A stretch of DNA of 64,000 nucleotides, from positions 1,079,831-1,143,830 of the forward strand of contig VJWN01000002.1 in assembly GCA_007644065.1 (NCBI GenBank), in the 5' to 3' direction. The DNA comes from Margaritispora aquatica. Lineage: Eukaryota > Ascomycota > Leotiomycetes > Helotiales > Discinellaceae. Under the pieces are notes generated by a model that saw nothing but the letters and a program-made list of their open reading frames with translations, did not search any database and had not been told where the DNA came from. The position numbers were made by a program, and so were the translations under genes. Positions within the stretch are counted from its first letter, which is position 1, and every line of letters begins with the position of its first letter. Below are positions 10,971-22,079 of the stretch, piece after piece.

Positions 10971-13032
10971 TTACCAAGCCACCGTTGAAAACAGAGGCCA
11001 CTTCACCACATCCGCAAGCGTCTTGTCCGACGGATTCTCTGCCCTCCACTCCTCATCCACCTGCTCCCTCAACTCCTCCTCGCTTAGTGTAAACGCCTTC
11101 CCCAGCTCTAACCCATCCAACCAAATATTGCGAAAAATAATCTGCACCACCCTGCTCGCTCTTGCCGAATGCGCGATGCGTGTATACTTCGGCAATGCCC
11201 CCAAGTCCATTGATGCTTTACCAAAAATAAGCAAGGCGAACAGAATACCGGGAAGCGAGGTCTTCTTGAGATTCACAGTGAAGTAGTCGAGGGGCAACCA
11301 TTGGCCGTCGCAAATTTTGTTGGCATCTGCGCCCCGCTTGATGAGGATGTGGACGTTGACGTTATCATTTGTCTCTATGGCGGCACCGAGGGGTGTGAAA
11401 TTGTTAGATACTTTATTAAGATCTGCGCCACTTCTGATCAGTTTGGAGACAGAAGTGAAGTTTCCGTGTCGGATGGCCGTGTCCAATGGAGTCGTGCTGT
11501 AGGTTGGACTACCAGGTGGCAGATCAAAACCATCCACGGCGGCACCGCTATCCAGGAGAAAATTGACGACGTGGTAATTTTTCTTGGAGATCGCAATCTG
11601 CAAAGCAGTGGCCTGCCACCAAGGTTTGGGCATCTGAAGGTCTTTAGTCACACTGGGAAACCACTTCACCACAAATGTCTTATCAACAGTGACACCATAT
11701 CCTACAAGCAACTTAGCGAGCTCCAGATTGGTGTAAAAAGCTGCGTTTGCCAAAGGAGTGAAACCGTTGTCGCAAGGTAGCTCTGGATTTGCGCCGTGCT
11801 CAAGGAGAAATTCGGCCATGTTAGTTTCACCGCCAAGTGAACACAGGTTGCACAGCAGAGTGTGACCATCCTTATCTTTCATGTTGACGTTTGCTCCTGC
11901 TCGTAACAGTCTTTCCAATGTTTCAGCTACTTTGCTCTCTTTTGGCGATGAGCTACAGACTGTGGACATGAATTCCTTGTCGATGCCCTTCAATTTGGCT
12001 ATTACGCTGACTAGAAATGATATTTTGGGTTTGTGCCGCCTGATAACAGGAGAATTCAGATCCTGCGATACTCTAGGGTCAAATAAATCTGGAGGCGACG
12101 CAACAGACTTTTGTTTAATTTTGGTAGGGTTCATAGAGGAGGGCGGTTGACTATCTTTGGACATAGCGATAGCATCTCTCTGTGGTAACTCATCTGTTGG
12201 TGATTTGTGACCAGCATTTCCCCCCAAAAGATGTAGATCCATTACTGCTCTTAACTTCTTCTTGTCTATGGGATATAGAAGAGGATCCCACCGAAGTATC
12301 ATGAAACTCTGGATCAAGCTTCTGGTCGGAAGCCGCGTAGGCAGAAGTGCCATCAAGCTCCTCTTCAAAAGCGCCACTTGCGAGAGCTGTCTTGAACCAA
12401 TCAACAACAAATTTTCTATTCATATCAAGTGCGGCTAACGTTATCCCGGCGTCTTCCAATTCTTTTTGGATCGCTTGCCATGTTTTTTGATCATCGAGAT
12501 TGAGAGGTTCGATGGTGTTTGTTGATATTACCGAGGCCTCGTGTTGACCATTCCTAAACTCTTGCAAAAAGGTGTTAAGTCTCTGCTCGACTACGAGTTG
12601 GGTCGTGCTATATGAGTTGTAAACATCGCACATGCTGCTGGAGCGATCAACATACCTCATGTATGCGGACAATAAAATGGTATTTGAAACCAGACGGGAC
12701 CGCAATTCGACCAAATCCTCCGAATGCCATCTCATTCGATCCCATGTTCGTTGCATCTTAGAACCCAGCTTCCGATACTTTTCCACGAGAGTTTGTAGGT
12801 CTGTCAACACGCCACGACACCCAGCCTCGACAGTCCTCAAACCTTCAAGCTTAGATTCCGACAGAGTGCTGTCGTTTTGTATCTCTTCAACTTCCTTGAG
12901 AATGGCATGAAGTGAGAGCACTTCAGTTGAGATATTCCCAAAGGTAATAGATGCATCTTTGCAAGCCTTGTATACTTCCCAAGCGAGCCGTCCCAAAGCA
13001 ACGATATCACCCAAGCCAAATCCAAAGCTCAT
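10971..13032 (-). CDS. Ankyrin-repeat protein with STAND/NLR-type fungal N-terminal domain
   Basis: Exons (complement) 13032-12246 and 12193-10971, about 669 aa. The 52-bp intron (donor GTAATG, acceptor AACAG) is needed to join two overlapping frames. Its signals are only moderate, so a frameshift or a different intron is possible. The N-terminal MSFGFGLGDIVALGRLAWEV helical domain resembles that of the neighbour starting at 7516. The C-terminal half carries about five ankyrin repeats, for example DKDGHTLLCNLCSLGGETNM, NGFTPLANAAF and STTPLDTAIRHGNFTSV. Ankyrin repeats suggest protein binding, and the N-terminal domain suggests a signalling or incompatibility-type role; both are inferred from domain type only. 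No nucleotide-binding domain was seen between them. Confidence 0.8.
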
Positions 13033-13293
13033 GGTGATCTTATACAGATTAGTGATGAGATTCCGGAAGGAGAGACCTTATAATGATTAATATGAAGTTC
13101 GAGGCTGGAGTGGCTGAATGTGAGATATGAGGCTTGCAAACCACGCTATAAAGCGCCACACAAATACATTGAAACCATTAGTGCGAAGATATATTGAATG
13201 TGGGTATACCTCAATTTTCAAGCAACAAAGATGAGGCAGTCTCGAACTTATCTCCAAGATCAAGACACTGGTCCAGAAAGACGACTCGGCACC

Positions 13294-14181
13294 TTAGCCG
13301 ATCATAATTCCACCGCCACTCGCGCTGATGACACTACCAGTAATCCATCTCGCATCATCGCTGCAGAGAAATCCAACCACATCAGCAACGTCTTCCGGCT
13401 GGCCGAATCGTGATAGAGCTTGGCGTGGAATGAATTCTTGCTTGAACTTCTCTATTGCCTCTGGCGAGCATTGCATGACACCATCGGTTTCCGTTAACCC
13501 AACTGTAACAGAATTTGCAGTTGTGCCGGCCATGAAAAGAAACTGCATATTATCAGCTATCGTATTTGATTGACGTGGATGATTGACCATTTCTTCCTTT
13601 CCACCAAATGCCTCTGCCCAAGTTCGACAAAGCGATTCACCTGCAGACTTGCCAGCTGCATACATGAGTTGTTCCGACCAAGGCTGTCTCGATCGAACAG
13701 ATGAAATGTAGACGATTCGACTGTTGAGCTGGAACATCTGTCTCTCAACCAACTTATCCACGATCAAAACAGGAGTCTGGATGTTTCCCAGTAAGCTGTG
13801 TTGGATTTCCTCGACCGTGAGCTTGCCGATAACTCCAGGCATTGGATCAGCTGCACTATTGACGAAAATATCAACGCGCCCAAAGAAATGTTGGGAGATG
13901 CAGGTAGAAATTGTTTGAGCGCAGTCGGAAGAGAAGATGTCAGCTACCAGACCAATTACTTTCGGTGTGCGCTCCTGTTTAGTCTCTCTGTAAAGAATAC
14001 TGATATTCTCGTCAAGGGAGTCAAACAAGGGAAGACTGTCGGGATTAGAACATGTTCCTAGAATGCTGCAACCTCTTGATCCAAGGTTAATGGCAATGGC
14101 TCGGCCGATACCTCGTGATGCTCCTGTGACAATAGCAACTTTGCCTACAAGGTCCTGGCTTCGGAGCTGTGGAGATGGCAT
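13294..14181 (-). CDS. Short-chain dehydrogenase/reductase (3-oxoacyl-ACP reductase-like)
   Basis: A classical SDR predicted to use NAD(P)(H). It has the glycine-rich cofactor motif TGASRGIG near residue 19, the NSAAD motif after beta-4, a serine in YISSVRS and the catalytic pair YAAGK. The C terminus WITGSVISASGGGIMIG is typical of FabG-like members. As one uninterrupted ORF it is 295 aa. A 45-bp segment at 13543-13587 begins GTCAAT, ends TGCAG and falls exactly where SDRs show no insertion, so splicing to 280 aa is likely (exons 14181-13588 and 13542-13294). Substrate unknown. It lies between the ankyrin gene and a MICOS gene on the same strand, with no evident functional link. Confidence 0.88.
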   Translation of the reverse strand: MPSPQLRSQDLVGKVAIVTGASRGIGRAIAINLGSRGCSILGTCSNPDSLPLFDSLDENISILYRETKQERTPKVIGLVADIFSSDCAQTISTCISQHFFGRVDIFVNSAADPMPGVIGKLTVEEIQHSLLGNIQTPVLIVDKLVERQMFQLNSRIVYISSVRSRQPWSEQLMYAAGKSAGESLCRTWAEAFGGKEEMVNHPRQSNTIADNMQFLFMAGTTANSVTVGLTETDGVMQCSPEAIEKFKQEFIPRQALSRFGQPEDVADVVGFLCSDDARWITGSVISASGGGIMIG

Positions 14182-14618
14182 ACTGAATCTTGGTTGCTCC
14201 AGTGGCAGTTTAGAGGCGAGCCAACCAAAGATAGATTTCTATAGTTGAAATCAATAGGAAGAAAGAAAAAGATGATGTTGAATCCTGAGAGGTAGAGATA
14301 CTACATAATTGATGAAGGAAAGTCGCATCCATGTGGGGTTTGCTTTCAGGCTGACTAAGGATAGCACTAAGTGATTGCAACCTTTGTAACGTACAGGTAG
14401 CTACTTCGCCATTAGCATTTCTATCGTTTACAGATAACAGCTTTAATATGTCATCCTTGCGATCCGTGGAAATCTACTTAGTTCCTTAACATTTTGCCCG
14501 ATATCCTTGATACTTGCTCAGCTGTGTGTGACAATGACGGCCAAGAAATAGAATCGACAAGTAATTTTGAAGAATCTATTGTTTGTACAGAAGACATAAT
14601 CATATTATAGTCGATAGC
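14182..14618. other. Intergenic region, no gene seen
   Basis: Promoter of the SDR gene (-) and 3' flank of the MICOS gene (-). Nothing further was recognised. Confidence 0.5.
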
Positions 14619-15456
14619 TCATTTGCCTTTCTTCACCCAATCCTCGACAGCTTCACGACCGGATGTAACCTTCTCGTCCACTGCGTTCACAGCTCCTTGT
14701 GTATGGATTCTAGCCATGTACCAAGCCTTCTCAATGCCTGCTCTTGTCCTCAGATGTCCATCAGCAATAGCTGGAAATCTTTGCTCATATTTCCATAACA
14801 AATCCGACACATTTCTCATGGTAACTGGCAAAACAACCCACCCGGCGCCAATTCCAATAGCCAGAGGAACTGTTGCTCGCAGGATAATGTTTCGGTTTCT
14901 AGACACAATGCTACCAGTCATTGCTGCAACCAAAACGTATAGGGCTCCTGGCATAAGCTTTTCTCCGGATTTTGGTGATGGAGCAAGAGACGCAATTGTG
15001 CTCGTGAAGCTTTGCTCGAGATGGAGGGCCGAATCCATCATACCATTGACCTTGTCCTCTGCTGATGCAACATGTGCATGGAGAAATAGCCTTGCCTTCC
15101 CAATTTCCACTGCAAGTCTGTCGGTTGGCGTTGGAGACACTGTCTTGGTGGGCTTTGAGGGAGCTTCTGACGAAGGTTTGTCTGTGGATGGGGACGTTGG
15201 GAAGGTCTCGAAATCATCGTAGATAGGCTTCTTAGACTTCAAATAATGTCAGCAGAGTGCCAACCGCTATAGCCAAAGGGCAACTGACGCTCGAGTGATC
15301 TGGTGATTCCGCGAAGAGCGCAGACTTGGGGTAGAGAGCTACACCAGCGAAAACAACACCTGCAGCTGCTGGCGCAAAGCGCTGCCATCCATTAGCAGAT
15401 ATCGTGAATTATTTGAAAGATTTACTTACCTGCCGCATCAGTATCCTAGCAGCCAT
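14619..15456 (-). CDS. MICOS complex subunit Mic26/Mic27-like (apolipoprotein O family)
   Basis: Exons (complement) 15456-15430, 15381-15289 and 15236-14619, giving 245 aa. The first exon encodes only nine residues (MAARILMRQ). It was found through its GTAAGT donor and frame. The family sits in the mitochondrial inner membrane and helps form cristae junctions and bind cardiolipin. Supporting features are a basic N terminus, a first hydrophobic segment (AAAGVVFAGVALY), a disordered Pro/Ser linker and two hydrophobic segments (ALYVLVAAMTGSIV and VPLAIGIGAGWVVLPV) with conserved glycines typical of ApoO proteins. A C-terminal amphipathic helix follows. It is divergent from the mitochondrial peptidase gene with about 225 bp between starts. 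The Mic26 versus Mic27 assignment cannot be made from this view. Confidence 0.85.
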
Positions 15457-15681
15457 GGCTCAATTGACAGAGGTTTCCGTTGTCAATGGCACTTTGCAGT
15501 TGTTTTCCGAGGTCGTGAAGCTTGGAAGCGGAAGTTGTCGTTGATTGTGTTTATGCAAGGCTGCACAAATGCATAAAAATATTATCTCTACTTTATCTAG
15601 CGTTGAGTTGTCGACGACGTCAGTGATAATAGCTCGACCACTTTCACACGCAACAGATGCTTCATATTTCTCAGAGTAGGA
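15457..15681. promoter_or_regulatory. Bidirectional promoter between two mitochondrial protein genes
   Basis: A 225-bp gap separates the start codons of the MICOS subunit gene (-) and OCT1 (+). It contains a CRE-like GACGTCAG at about 15616-15623. Regulation is inferred from position only. Confidence 0.5.
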
Positions 15682-18057
15682 ATGTTTAAGCCCGCGATTC
15701 CTCGGCCATGGACATGCTCGCGATGTCTCAAACGGCAAGCAACTTCAATCCGGCGCAATCATGCAGCGGCTTCAACTTCCTTCGAGGAGACCCTCCAGCG
15801 ATTTAAAGGTCCAATCCAGGTGGACCACATAGCTCCTGGAGCCCAGCACGATGATAAAACCTTGGGTCAGATCTTTGATGTTCCTGGATTATGGAAAGAC
15901 TACTCTCAATCGTCAAAGTCAGGACGAAATGTTGGTCTGTTCCAAAATCGATACCTTACAGAGCCGAAAGGGTTCGAGCAGTTTGCAAATACGACGTTAC
16001 AAAGAGCAAAGAAGCTAGTAGCTAAGGTCCTCGCAGCTTCATCTGCGGATCAATATGTCCAAGTTGTGAAGGATCTTGATCGACTAAGTGATCTGCTATG
16101 CCGGGTCATCGACCTGTCCGACTTTGTTCGAGCAACACATCCAGATCCCAGAATCCAAGCTGCGGCGACGAAGGCGTATGCTACAATGTTCGAGTACATG
16201 AATGTTCTCAATACTACCACTGGGCTGGCAAAGCAATTGGATATTGCGATAGAAATCTGTTCTTCGTCGGGGGGTTGGAGTGAACAAGAGCATACAGTAG
16301 CCGATATACTGAAAAAAGATTTCGCCAAATCTGCTATAGACTTGCCGAGAGGGCAAAGAGAACGCTTTGTCACTCTGTCCCAAGAGATTAGTGAGATAGG
16401 TCCCGAATTTGTCGACTATATGCGACCAGAAAAAGATAGATTGAGTTTTCCTAGCAGTCGCCTGAAAGGAATGGATCCCATGCTGGTAAGGCAGTTCACG
16501 AAATGGGGCCAGGTCACTCTACCTTCAATTGGTGGTGCAGCTAGTGCTGCGTTGCGTACGGTACAGGACGAGGAGACAAGGAAGGAGATATTCATGGCAA
16601 GTCGTACATCATCACGAGCCACCTTGGAAAGACTACAAACTCTTCTAAAAAAAAGAGCAGAGTTGGCCACACTCAGCAGGTTCGGCAGTTATGCCGAACT
16701 AACGCTCGAGGACAAAATGGCGAAGTCACCCGAGTCTGTAAATGGGTTTCTCAAAGCGCTGTCGGCTGACAACAGATCTGTTGTTGAGAGAGAGTTTGAA
16801 ATTTTAAAAATGGCTAAAAAAGCCTACACGAATTCGCCAACCCTAGAACCTTGGGATAGAGAATACTATATGTCTCATATACTTGCTGCCACGCGCTCCA
16901 AGTTGCGAAGTGGAGATTTCTTGTCTTCTTACTTTTCACTTGGCCGAGTTATGCAAGGGCTCTCACGGCTCTTCACTCGACTTTACGGTATTCGATTTGT
17001 ACCTCACGAGACCTTGCCAGGAGAGACATGGAATTCAGATGTCCGACGACTCGATGTGATTTCAGAGACCAATGGTCATGTGGCTGTACTATATTGCGAT
17101 TTGTTCTCTCGACCTGGCAAGTCCCCAAATCCAGCACACTTCACACTTCGATGCTCTAGATTGATTCGACCAGAAGAGATTGAAGAAGCGGCTGCAGCTG
17201 GTAACTCAATATTCAAGACACCCGAAGAAGCTGCCAATGATGGTATGGCGATCTCGGCAGCTAAACAAGGTGGTGTTATGCAGCTGCCTACAATCGCACT
17301 TATTTGCGATTTCGAAACATCACAAGGTTCCAAAAGGCCAGCATTACTGAGTTTTAGCGAAGTCTCGACGTTGTTCCATGAAATGGGACATGCTATTCAC
17401 TCCATCCTTGGACGGACGGATTTCCAGAATGTCTCAGGCACGCGTTGTGCAACGGATTTCGCAGAATTACCTTCTGTACTCATGGAGCACTTTGCTGCAG
17501 ATCCTTCTGTTCTGGCTTTGTTCGCTAGCCACTATGAAACAGGTCAGCCTCTTCCCTTCGAACTTGTTGCAGAGAAGCTTGCATTAGACAAGCAGTTTGA
17601 AGGCATCGATGTCGAGAACCAAATCATTCTCTCCATGCTTGATCAAGCTTGTCACTCCGCCATGCCTCTCAGTGAGAACTTCAACAGCACCGAGATCTTC
17701 CACAACCTTCAACGACAGCATGGTGTGCTCCCTGCAGACCCTCCCGAGACCAGCTGGCAGGGTTTCTTTGGCCATCTCTTCGGCTATGGCGGTACATACT
17801 ACAGTTATCTATTCGATAGAGTCCTAGCGAAACGAATCTGGCAGAAGGTTTTCGTGTCCGGACAAAACTCTGGCTCGATTGAAAGGGAACACGGCGAGAA
17901 ATTCAAGAGTGAAGTCTTGCGATGGGGTGGTGCACGAGATCCTTGGAAATGTCTCGCTGGTGCTTTGGATGAGGAGCGTCTGAAAGATGGAGGGCAAAAT
18001 GCTATGGGATTGGTAGGAAGCTGGGGTATTGAAGGGAGACATGGCCGCGCTGGATAG
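15682..18057 (+). CDS. OCT1: Mitochondrial intermediate peptidase
   Basis: Single exon, 791 aa, the usual size for this M3-family zinc peptidase. It removes an octapeptide from the N terminus of imported proteins in the mitochondrial matrix after MPP cleavage. The N terminus is an Arg-rich presequence (CSRCLKRQATSIRRNHAAA). The catalytic zinc motif HEMGHAIHS is near residue 566, and the third zinc ligand is the Glu in DFAELPSVLMEHFA. The C-terminal YGGTYYSYLFDR segment is characteristic of M3 peptidases. No frame break was seen. Confidence 0.96.
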   Translation: MFKPAIPRPWTCSRCLKRQATSIRRNHAAASTSFEETLQRFKGPIQVDHIAPGAQHDDKTLGQIFDVPGLWKDYSQSSKSGRNVGLFQNRYLTEPKGFEQFANTTLQRAKKLVAKVLAASSADQYVQVVKDLDRLSDLLCRVIDLSDFVRATHPDPRIQAAATKAYATMFEYMNVLNTTTGLAKQLDIAIEICSSSGGWSEQEHTVADILKKDFAKSAIDLPRGQRERFVTLSQEISEIGPEFVDYMRPEKDRLSFPSSRLKGMDPMLVRQFTKWGQVTLPSIGGAASAALRTVQDEETRKEIFMASRTSSRATLERLQTLLKKRAELATLSRFGSYAELTLEDKMAKSPESVNGFLKALSADNRSVVEREFEILKMAKKAYTNSPTLEPWDREYYMSHILAATRSKLRSGDFLSSYFSLGRVMQGLSRLFTRLYGIRFVPHETLPGETWNSDVRRLDVISETNGHVAVLYCDLFSRPGKSPNPAHFTLRCSRLIRPEEIEEAAAAGNSIFKTPEEAANDGMAISAAKQGGVMQLPTIALICDFETSQGSKRPALLSFSEVSTLFHEMGHAIHSILGRTDFQNVSGTRCATDFAELPSVLMEHFAADPSVLALFASHYETGQPLPFELVAEKLALDKQFEGIDVENQIILSMLDQACHSAMPLSENFNSTEIFHNLQRQHGVLPADPPETSWQGFFGHLFGYGGTYYSYLFDRVLAKRIWQKVFVSGQNSGSIEREHGEKFKSEVLRWGGARDPWKCLAGALDEERLKDGGQNAMGLVGSWGIEGRHGRAG

Positions 18058-19038
18058 AGTCCGGCCGTAGGCATAGAGAATTCTTGGAGTGTGTTGAGAT
18101 AGGATATATGTATGATAAGCGTGGTAGTCGGGTGGTATATGCCCTATACGCCAAAGTTGTAACGAAGATGTAGATAAGACCAGTGTATAAAAGCATGCTC
18201 AATGATCAATTCAGGTCTCGCGTATGAAACCCCCCTCTTATGATGCTGAGATTGAAAATTGAAACCTCTACCGTATAAAGCAAGAGTACCTTAGTGGGGG
18301 TTTTCTCGCTTAACATACACTGCCCATTCAAATGACAACATAGTACAGCTCAACACACCACCCCTTGCTACTTGCCTTACCTACCTATCTAACTCAACTA
18401 CGAATCTGCCCGAGCCGTATCCTCCGAATTAAAGTCAAAGCTAGAATCAACAGCACTCGAACTTTCCATTCCTCACACCTCTGGACTGGCTCACTCGCCC
18501 CGACTCTTGGGGGAAAACACCCCTTTTATTTAGCTTTTACACCCAAGCCTCGCTTAGCCACCCCGACACAACATGCCTACAATTGAAGCTAAACAACCTT
18601 CTAGGTTCCAGCTAACAGCAAATGAAGCATCTTTTGACTTGGGCTGAATCTTATCTTCGTCTTTTTGCGTCTTAGCTGTAAGACATTAGGTACTTTTAAG
18701 ATCAATCAGGGTATGAGAGCCCTATCTTGTAACATGTAACATCGTCATTGAAGCTTGCACAGAGTTCCAGATAAGTGGCAGAGTGTAGTCATAATATTCG
18801 ATTCTCGATAAAGTTAGCATTGGATTAAGAGAGAGTGCTAAAGTGCTGAACCGAATCATGCAGCACTGAATGCCCATACTTTCTACCCTTAAAAGTCTCG
18901 CGCTTACTTAGTTTGGAACACACTTATGTTAATGATGATGTATTATATACTAATCTATCCACCATAACAGATAGCCAATGAACTCACATCCCAAACCCAA
19001 AATCCACTACCTCCATAATCTCCTCACCACAAAAAATG
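18058..19038. other. Convergent 3' intergenic region, no gene seen
   Basis: About 1 kb between the 3' ends of OCT1 (+) and the potassium transporter (-). Short ORFs only, without domain or splice support. Confidence 0.5.
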
Positions 19039-22000
19039 TCACACATCCTTAACAAACCCCACCTCAACAACCCTATCAGTCTGCACCCTCAAATTTGCCA
19101 CCTTCGTTCGCGTATTATCCCTCAACCACAAGAAGGCACTTAACAGCGTCCTTCTCCAAATCTTCGTACCACCTTTGATGCGCATCTGCTCCTTCCCAAT
19201 GATATATAGCACCTGTCTATCAAATGCACCCTGCAGCTTCGCCAGATCAGCCGCGAGAGTCTCTTCTGTAGTGGTAGATTTCTCTTCTGGATCTGAGCCC
19301 TTCTCGAATCCGTTGAGATAGGGTGTGCGAGGAAGCGGCTGGAAAGACACTTCGCGGGTTTGAATCTGTGTACTATTGAAGTTTGAGGTAGATGAGTCTT
19401 TGGAAACCCTGAGTGAGGCGGATTGGAGGATCAGATACGACCGGATCTGTTCGCAGACAAGGGAGGCGAGATCGGGAGTGATGACTTCGTCCATGTATCC
19501 ATGACGGACAACAAGACGATAACAATTTGGAATAGCAACACGAGTGACTGTGTACCGATTTTCGGCTGGAACAGATGGAGTCTCAAGTGGTCTCAGGTGA
19601 AAGAAAACCGTGATCTAGAGAAATCAGCATAAGCCCAAATTCGAACATTTCAATATAGTCACCTCAGGAGCAGCAACAAGCTTAGTCAAGAATTGACTGA
19701 ACACCGCAGGAGTAGTCTCCCCGGCCTTATCGAAGAAAATCCCAAATCCCTTGATAACGCTCAAAGTATCACCGCCATACAGATCAGTAAGCTTGATGGT
19801 GCCATCTGCTCCTTTAGCAACCAGGTGGGTGGTTGGGAAGCGATCCTCTGCTTCAGCTGCCCACTGTTGCTCTTTTCCAAATCTCCAAAGAATGAGCAGG
19901 GACGCCAATACTGACGAAAGAAGTATAGTGAACCAAGCTCCATCGGGAACTTTGATGAGAGAAGCTGATAAGTACAATCCATCCAAGCATGCAATCGTGA
20001 GCCATGGGAAGAAGACCAAGTATGATGGCAAACGCCAAACGATGAGTGCAGCGAGCGATACCATACATGTATCAAAGAAAGTCACGAACATGACACAGAC
20101 TCCGTAGGCGTTTCCAAGCGAGGTTGTCTAGTAATATGTTAGTTATTAGAATGGGCTAATGTTGTGTGGTTGCTTACATTGTTGTAAATTGCCGCTGCAA
20201 GGACGCTTCCAAGCATCAGAAGCCAATTCATAAGAGGAACGTAGACTGATACATGTTAGCATTAAATACGATATCAAAAATAGAAGTCCCTACGTTGGCC
20301 GTGAAATCTCTTCGACGTGTGAACAACTTTGATCTGGGGAAAGTAGGACAATTTCATGACTTGTGATATGAGCTACAATCTGTAAGTATTCCTCGCTGTT
20401 AGTAGTAAGAGATTTGAGCTCGTACCTGAAAGGTAGCTGTAATGATAGCTTGAGAAGCAACAATAGCTGCCAAAATAGCAACCACCAATGAAGGATAAAG
20501 CATTCCTGGCGGCACTGAGTTGAAGAAAGGATTGCTGTAAGCAGTTGGGTTACGACTGATATAAGCCGCTTGCCCAATGTATGCCAGCAACAAGCTTGGA
20601 AATGCAAATAGTAACCAACTCAGCTGAATAGCTCTGCGACTAAACGCACCCAAATCTGCAAAAAGTGCCTCAACACCGGTGAAAGCAAGCAAAACACCTC
20701 CAAGCATTCGCCAGCCATCTGTTTTGTTGCGTATCAGGAATTCGAATGCGTACGCTGGATTAAATGCACGGAGTACAGAGGCATCGAAATTAACGAGATT
20801 ATAGATTCCAAAAGAGGCATTAAATGACAGCCAGACAATAACAATGGGTGCAAAGGTGACAGCTAACTTCTCAGTACCAAAAGGCTGGATTCCGAACAGG
20901 AATATCAGGATGCCGCAAGTCGTGCCAACAATCGTGGATTTAGCGATGTCTGATTTGACTACACTCAGTCCCTGAACTGCTCCGAGAACTGATTGGGCTG
21001 GCGTGAGAACTCCATCGCTCATAACCATGGACCTAGAGCAGTCAGATCACATTTCCCACGGGTTACTTTATATGGGCGACCTACACTGCAAGTACGCCAA
21101 TTGCCTTCAGCAGGCCTCGCGCAAATCTGCTCTTTTCAAGACGTGATCTAATGGTACGAGTAGCTCCTTCAAGATCGTTTGATAGATATCTTTCCATTTT
21201 GATTAAGGATGCTTCACGTGGGTCTCTCTTCGTGATATTGGCCTAAGTCATCACGTTAGCAGAATATGATACAGCGTTGATAGGTACCATACAAATCTCG
21301 AAAGTAAAGAATATGTGCTGAAGGTTCCGCCCTCACCTTCATTGTCTGCATGCAAAATGACCAACACATATTTGACAGTCACCATCATAGTGAGAGTCCA
21401 TATGATGATTGAAAGAATGCCAACCAGATCCTCATAAGAGGGCGGAGAGGTGAAGGTTGAAGAATAGACATAAAGGGGACTATTTGAAGTTAGCAGATAC
21501 TCAGCGTTGAGCTGGTGCTATTGGATTTGGGTATTGCTTGGTTGTATACATGTTCGAAGTGTCGTATCATTCAAGATATTATCCTTCTCATCACTTGTTT
21601 TTCAGAATGATAAAGCAAATATAGTGGAACGACCAACTCCAAAGATAACACAGAAAGGAAAGACACTCACGAAGTTCCAATATCTCCATAAATGACCTAG
21701 TATTTATCAGCACACTGTTGCTCCCTTTCTCAACCAACACTTACACCAATGCTTTGGTATGCCAGATAGAACAGCAGTTTGCCTTTGAACACCTATAGCT
21801 ATTAGCATTGCTTCACAAGAACTTTCGAGAGCGAGCACCCACCTGTTTTTGCTTGAAATCACCCTCCTGTCTTAGCTCGCCAGGCGCCTCATCGTCACTC
21901 AACTTCTCATGGTCATTACGAATATTATGAGATCGCCCATCCTTAGATCTGTTTCTGGTAACTGAGGATGTCCTCTCGCGTGTGAGTGCACGAATAGGGT

Positions 22001-22079
22001 AGACACCTCCAATGATAGGATCAATTTGGTCGGCAGATCTGCTTGGGCTAAGCTGATCTGCGAAATTGATAGTTGCCAT
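19039..22079 (-). CDS. High-affinity potassium transporter, HAK/KUP family
   Basis: Ten predicted exons (complement): 22079-21843, 21792-21745, 21696-21671, 21479-21293, 21242-21085, 21032-20426, 20372-20294, 20245-20178, 20127-19663 and 19614-19039. All phases agree, giving 816 aa. Plasma-membrane K+ uptake is the known family role. Evidence is the KUP signature spanning exons 2-4 (IGVIYGDIGTSPLYVYSS), roughly a dozen hydrophobic segments, VLTPAQSVLGAVQGL, the Q-I-K-V-V-H-T-S-K-R-F-H-G segment and a cytosolic C-terminal domain ending REVSFQPL...EVGFVKDV. A possible start at 22139 would add 20 residues; 22079 was chosen because it gives a polar cytosolic N terminus. Intron 3 (191 bp) is longer than the others. 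Confidence 0.92.
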
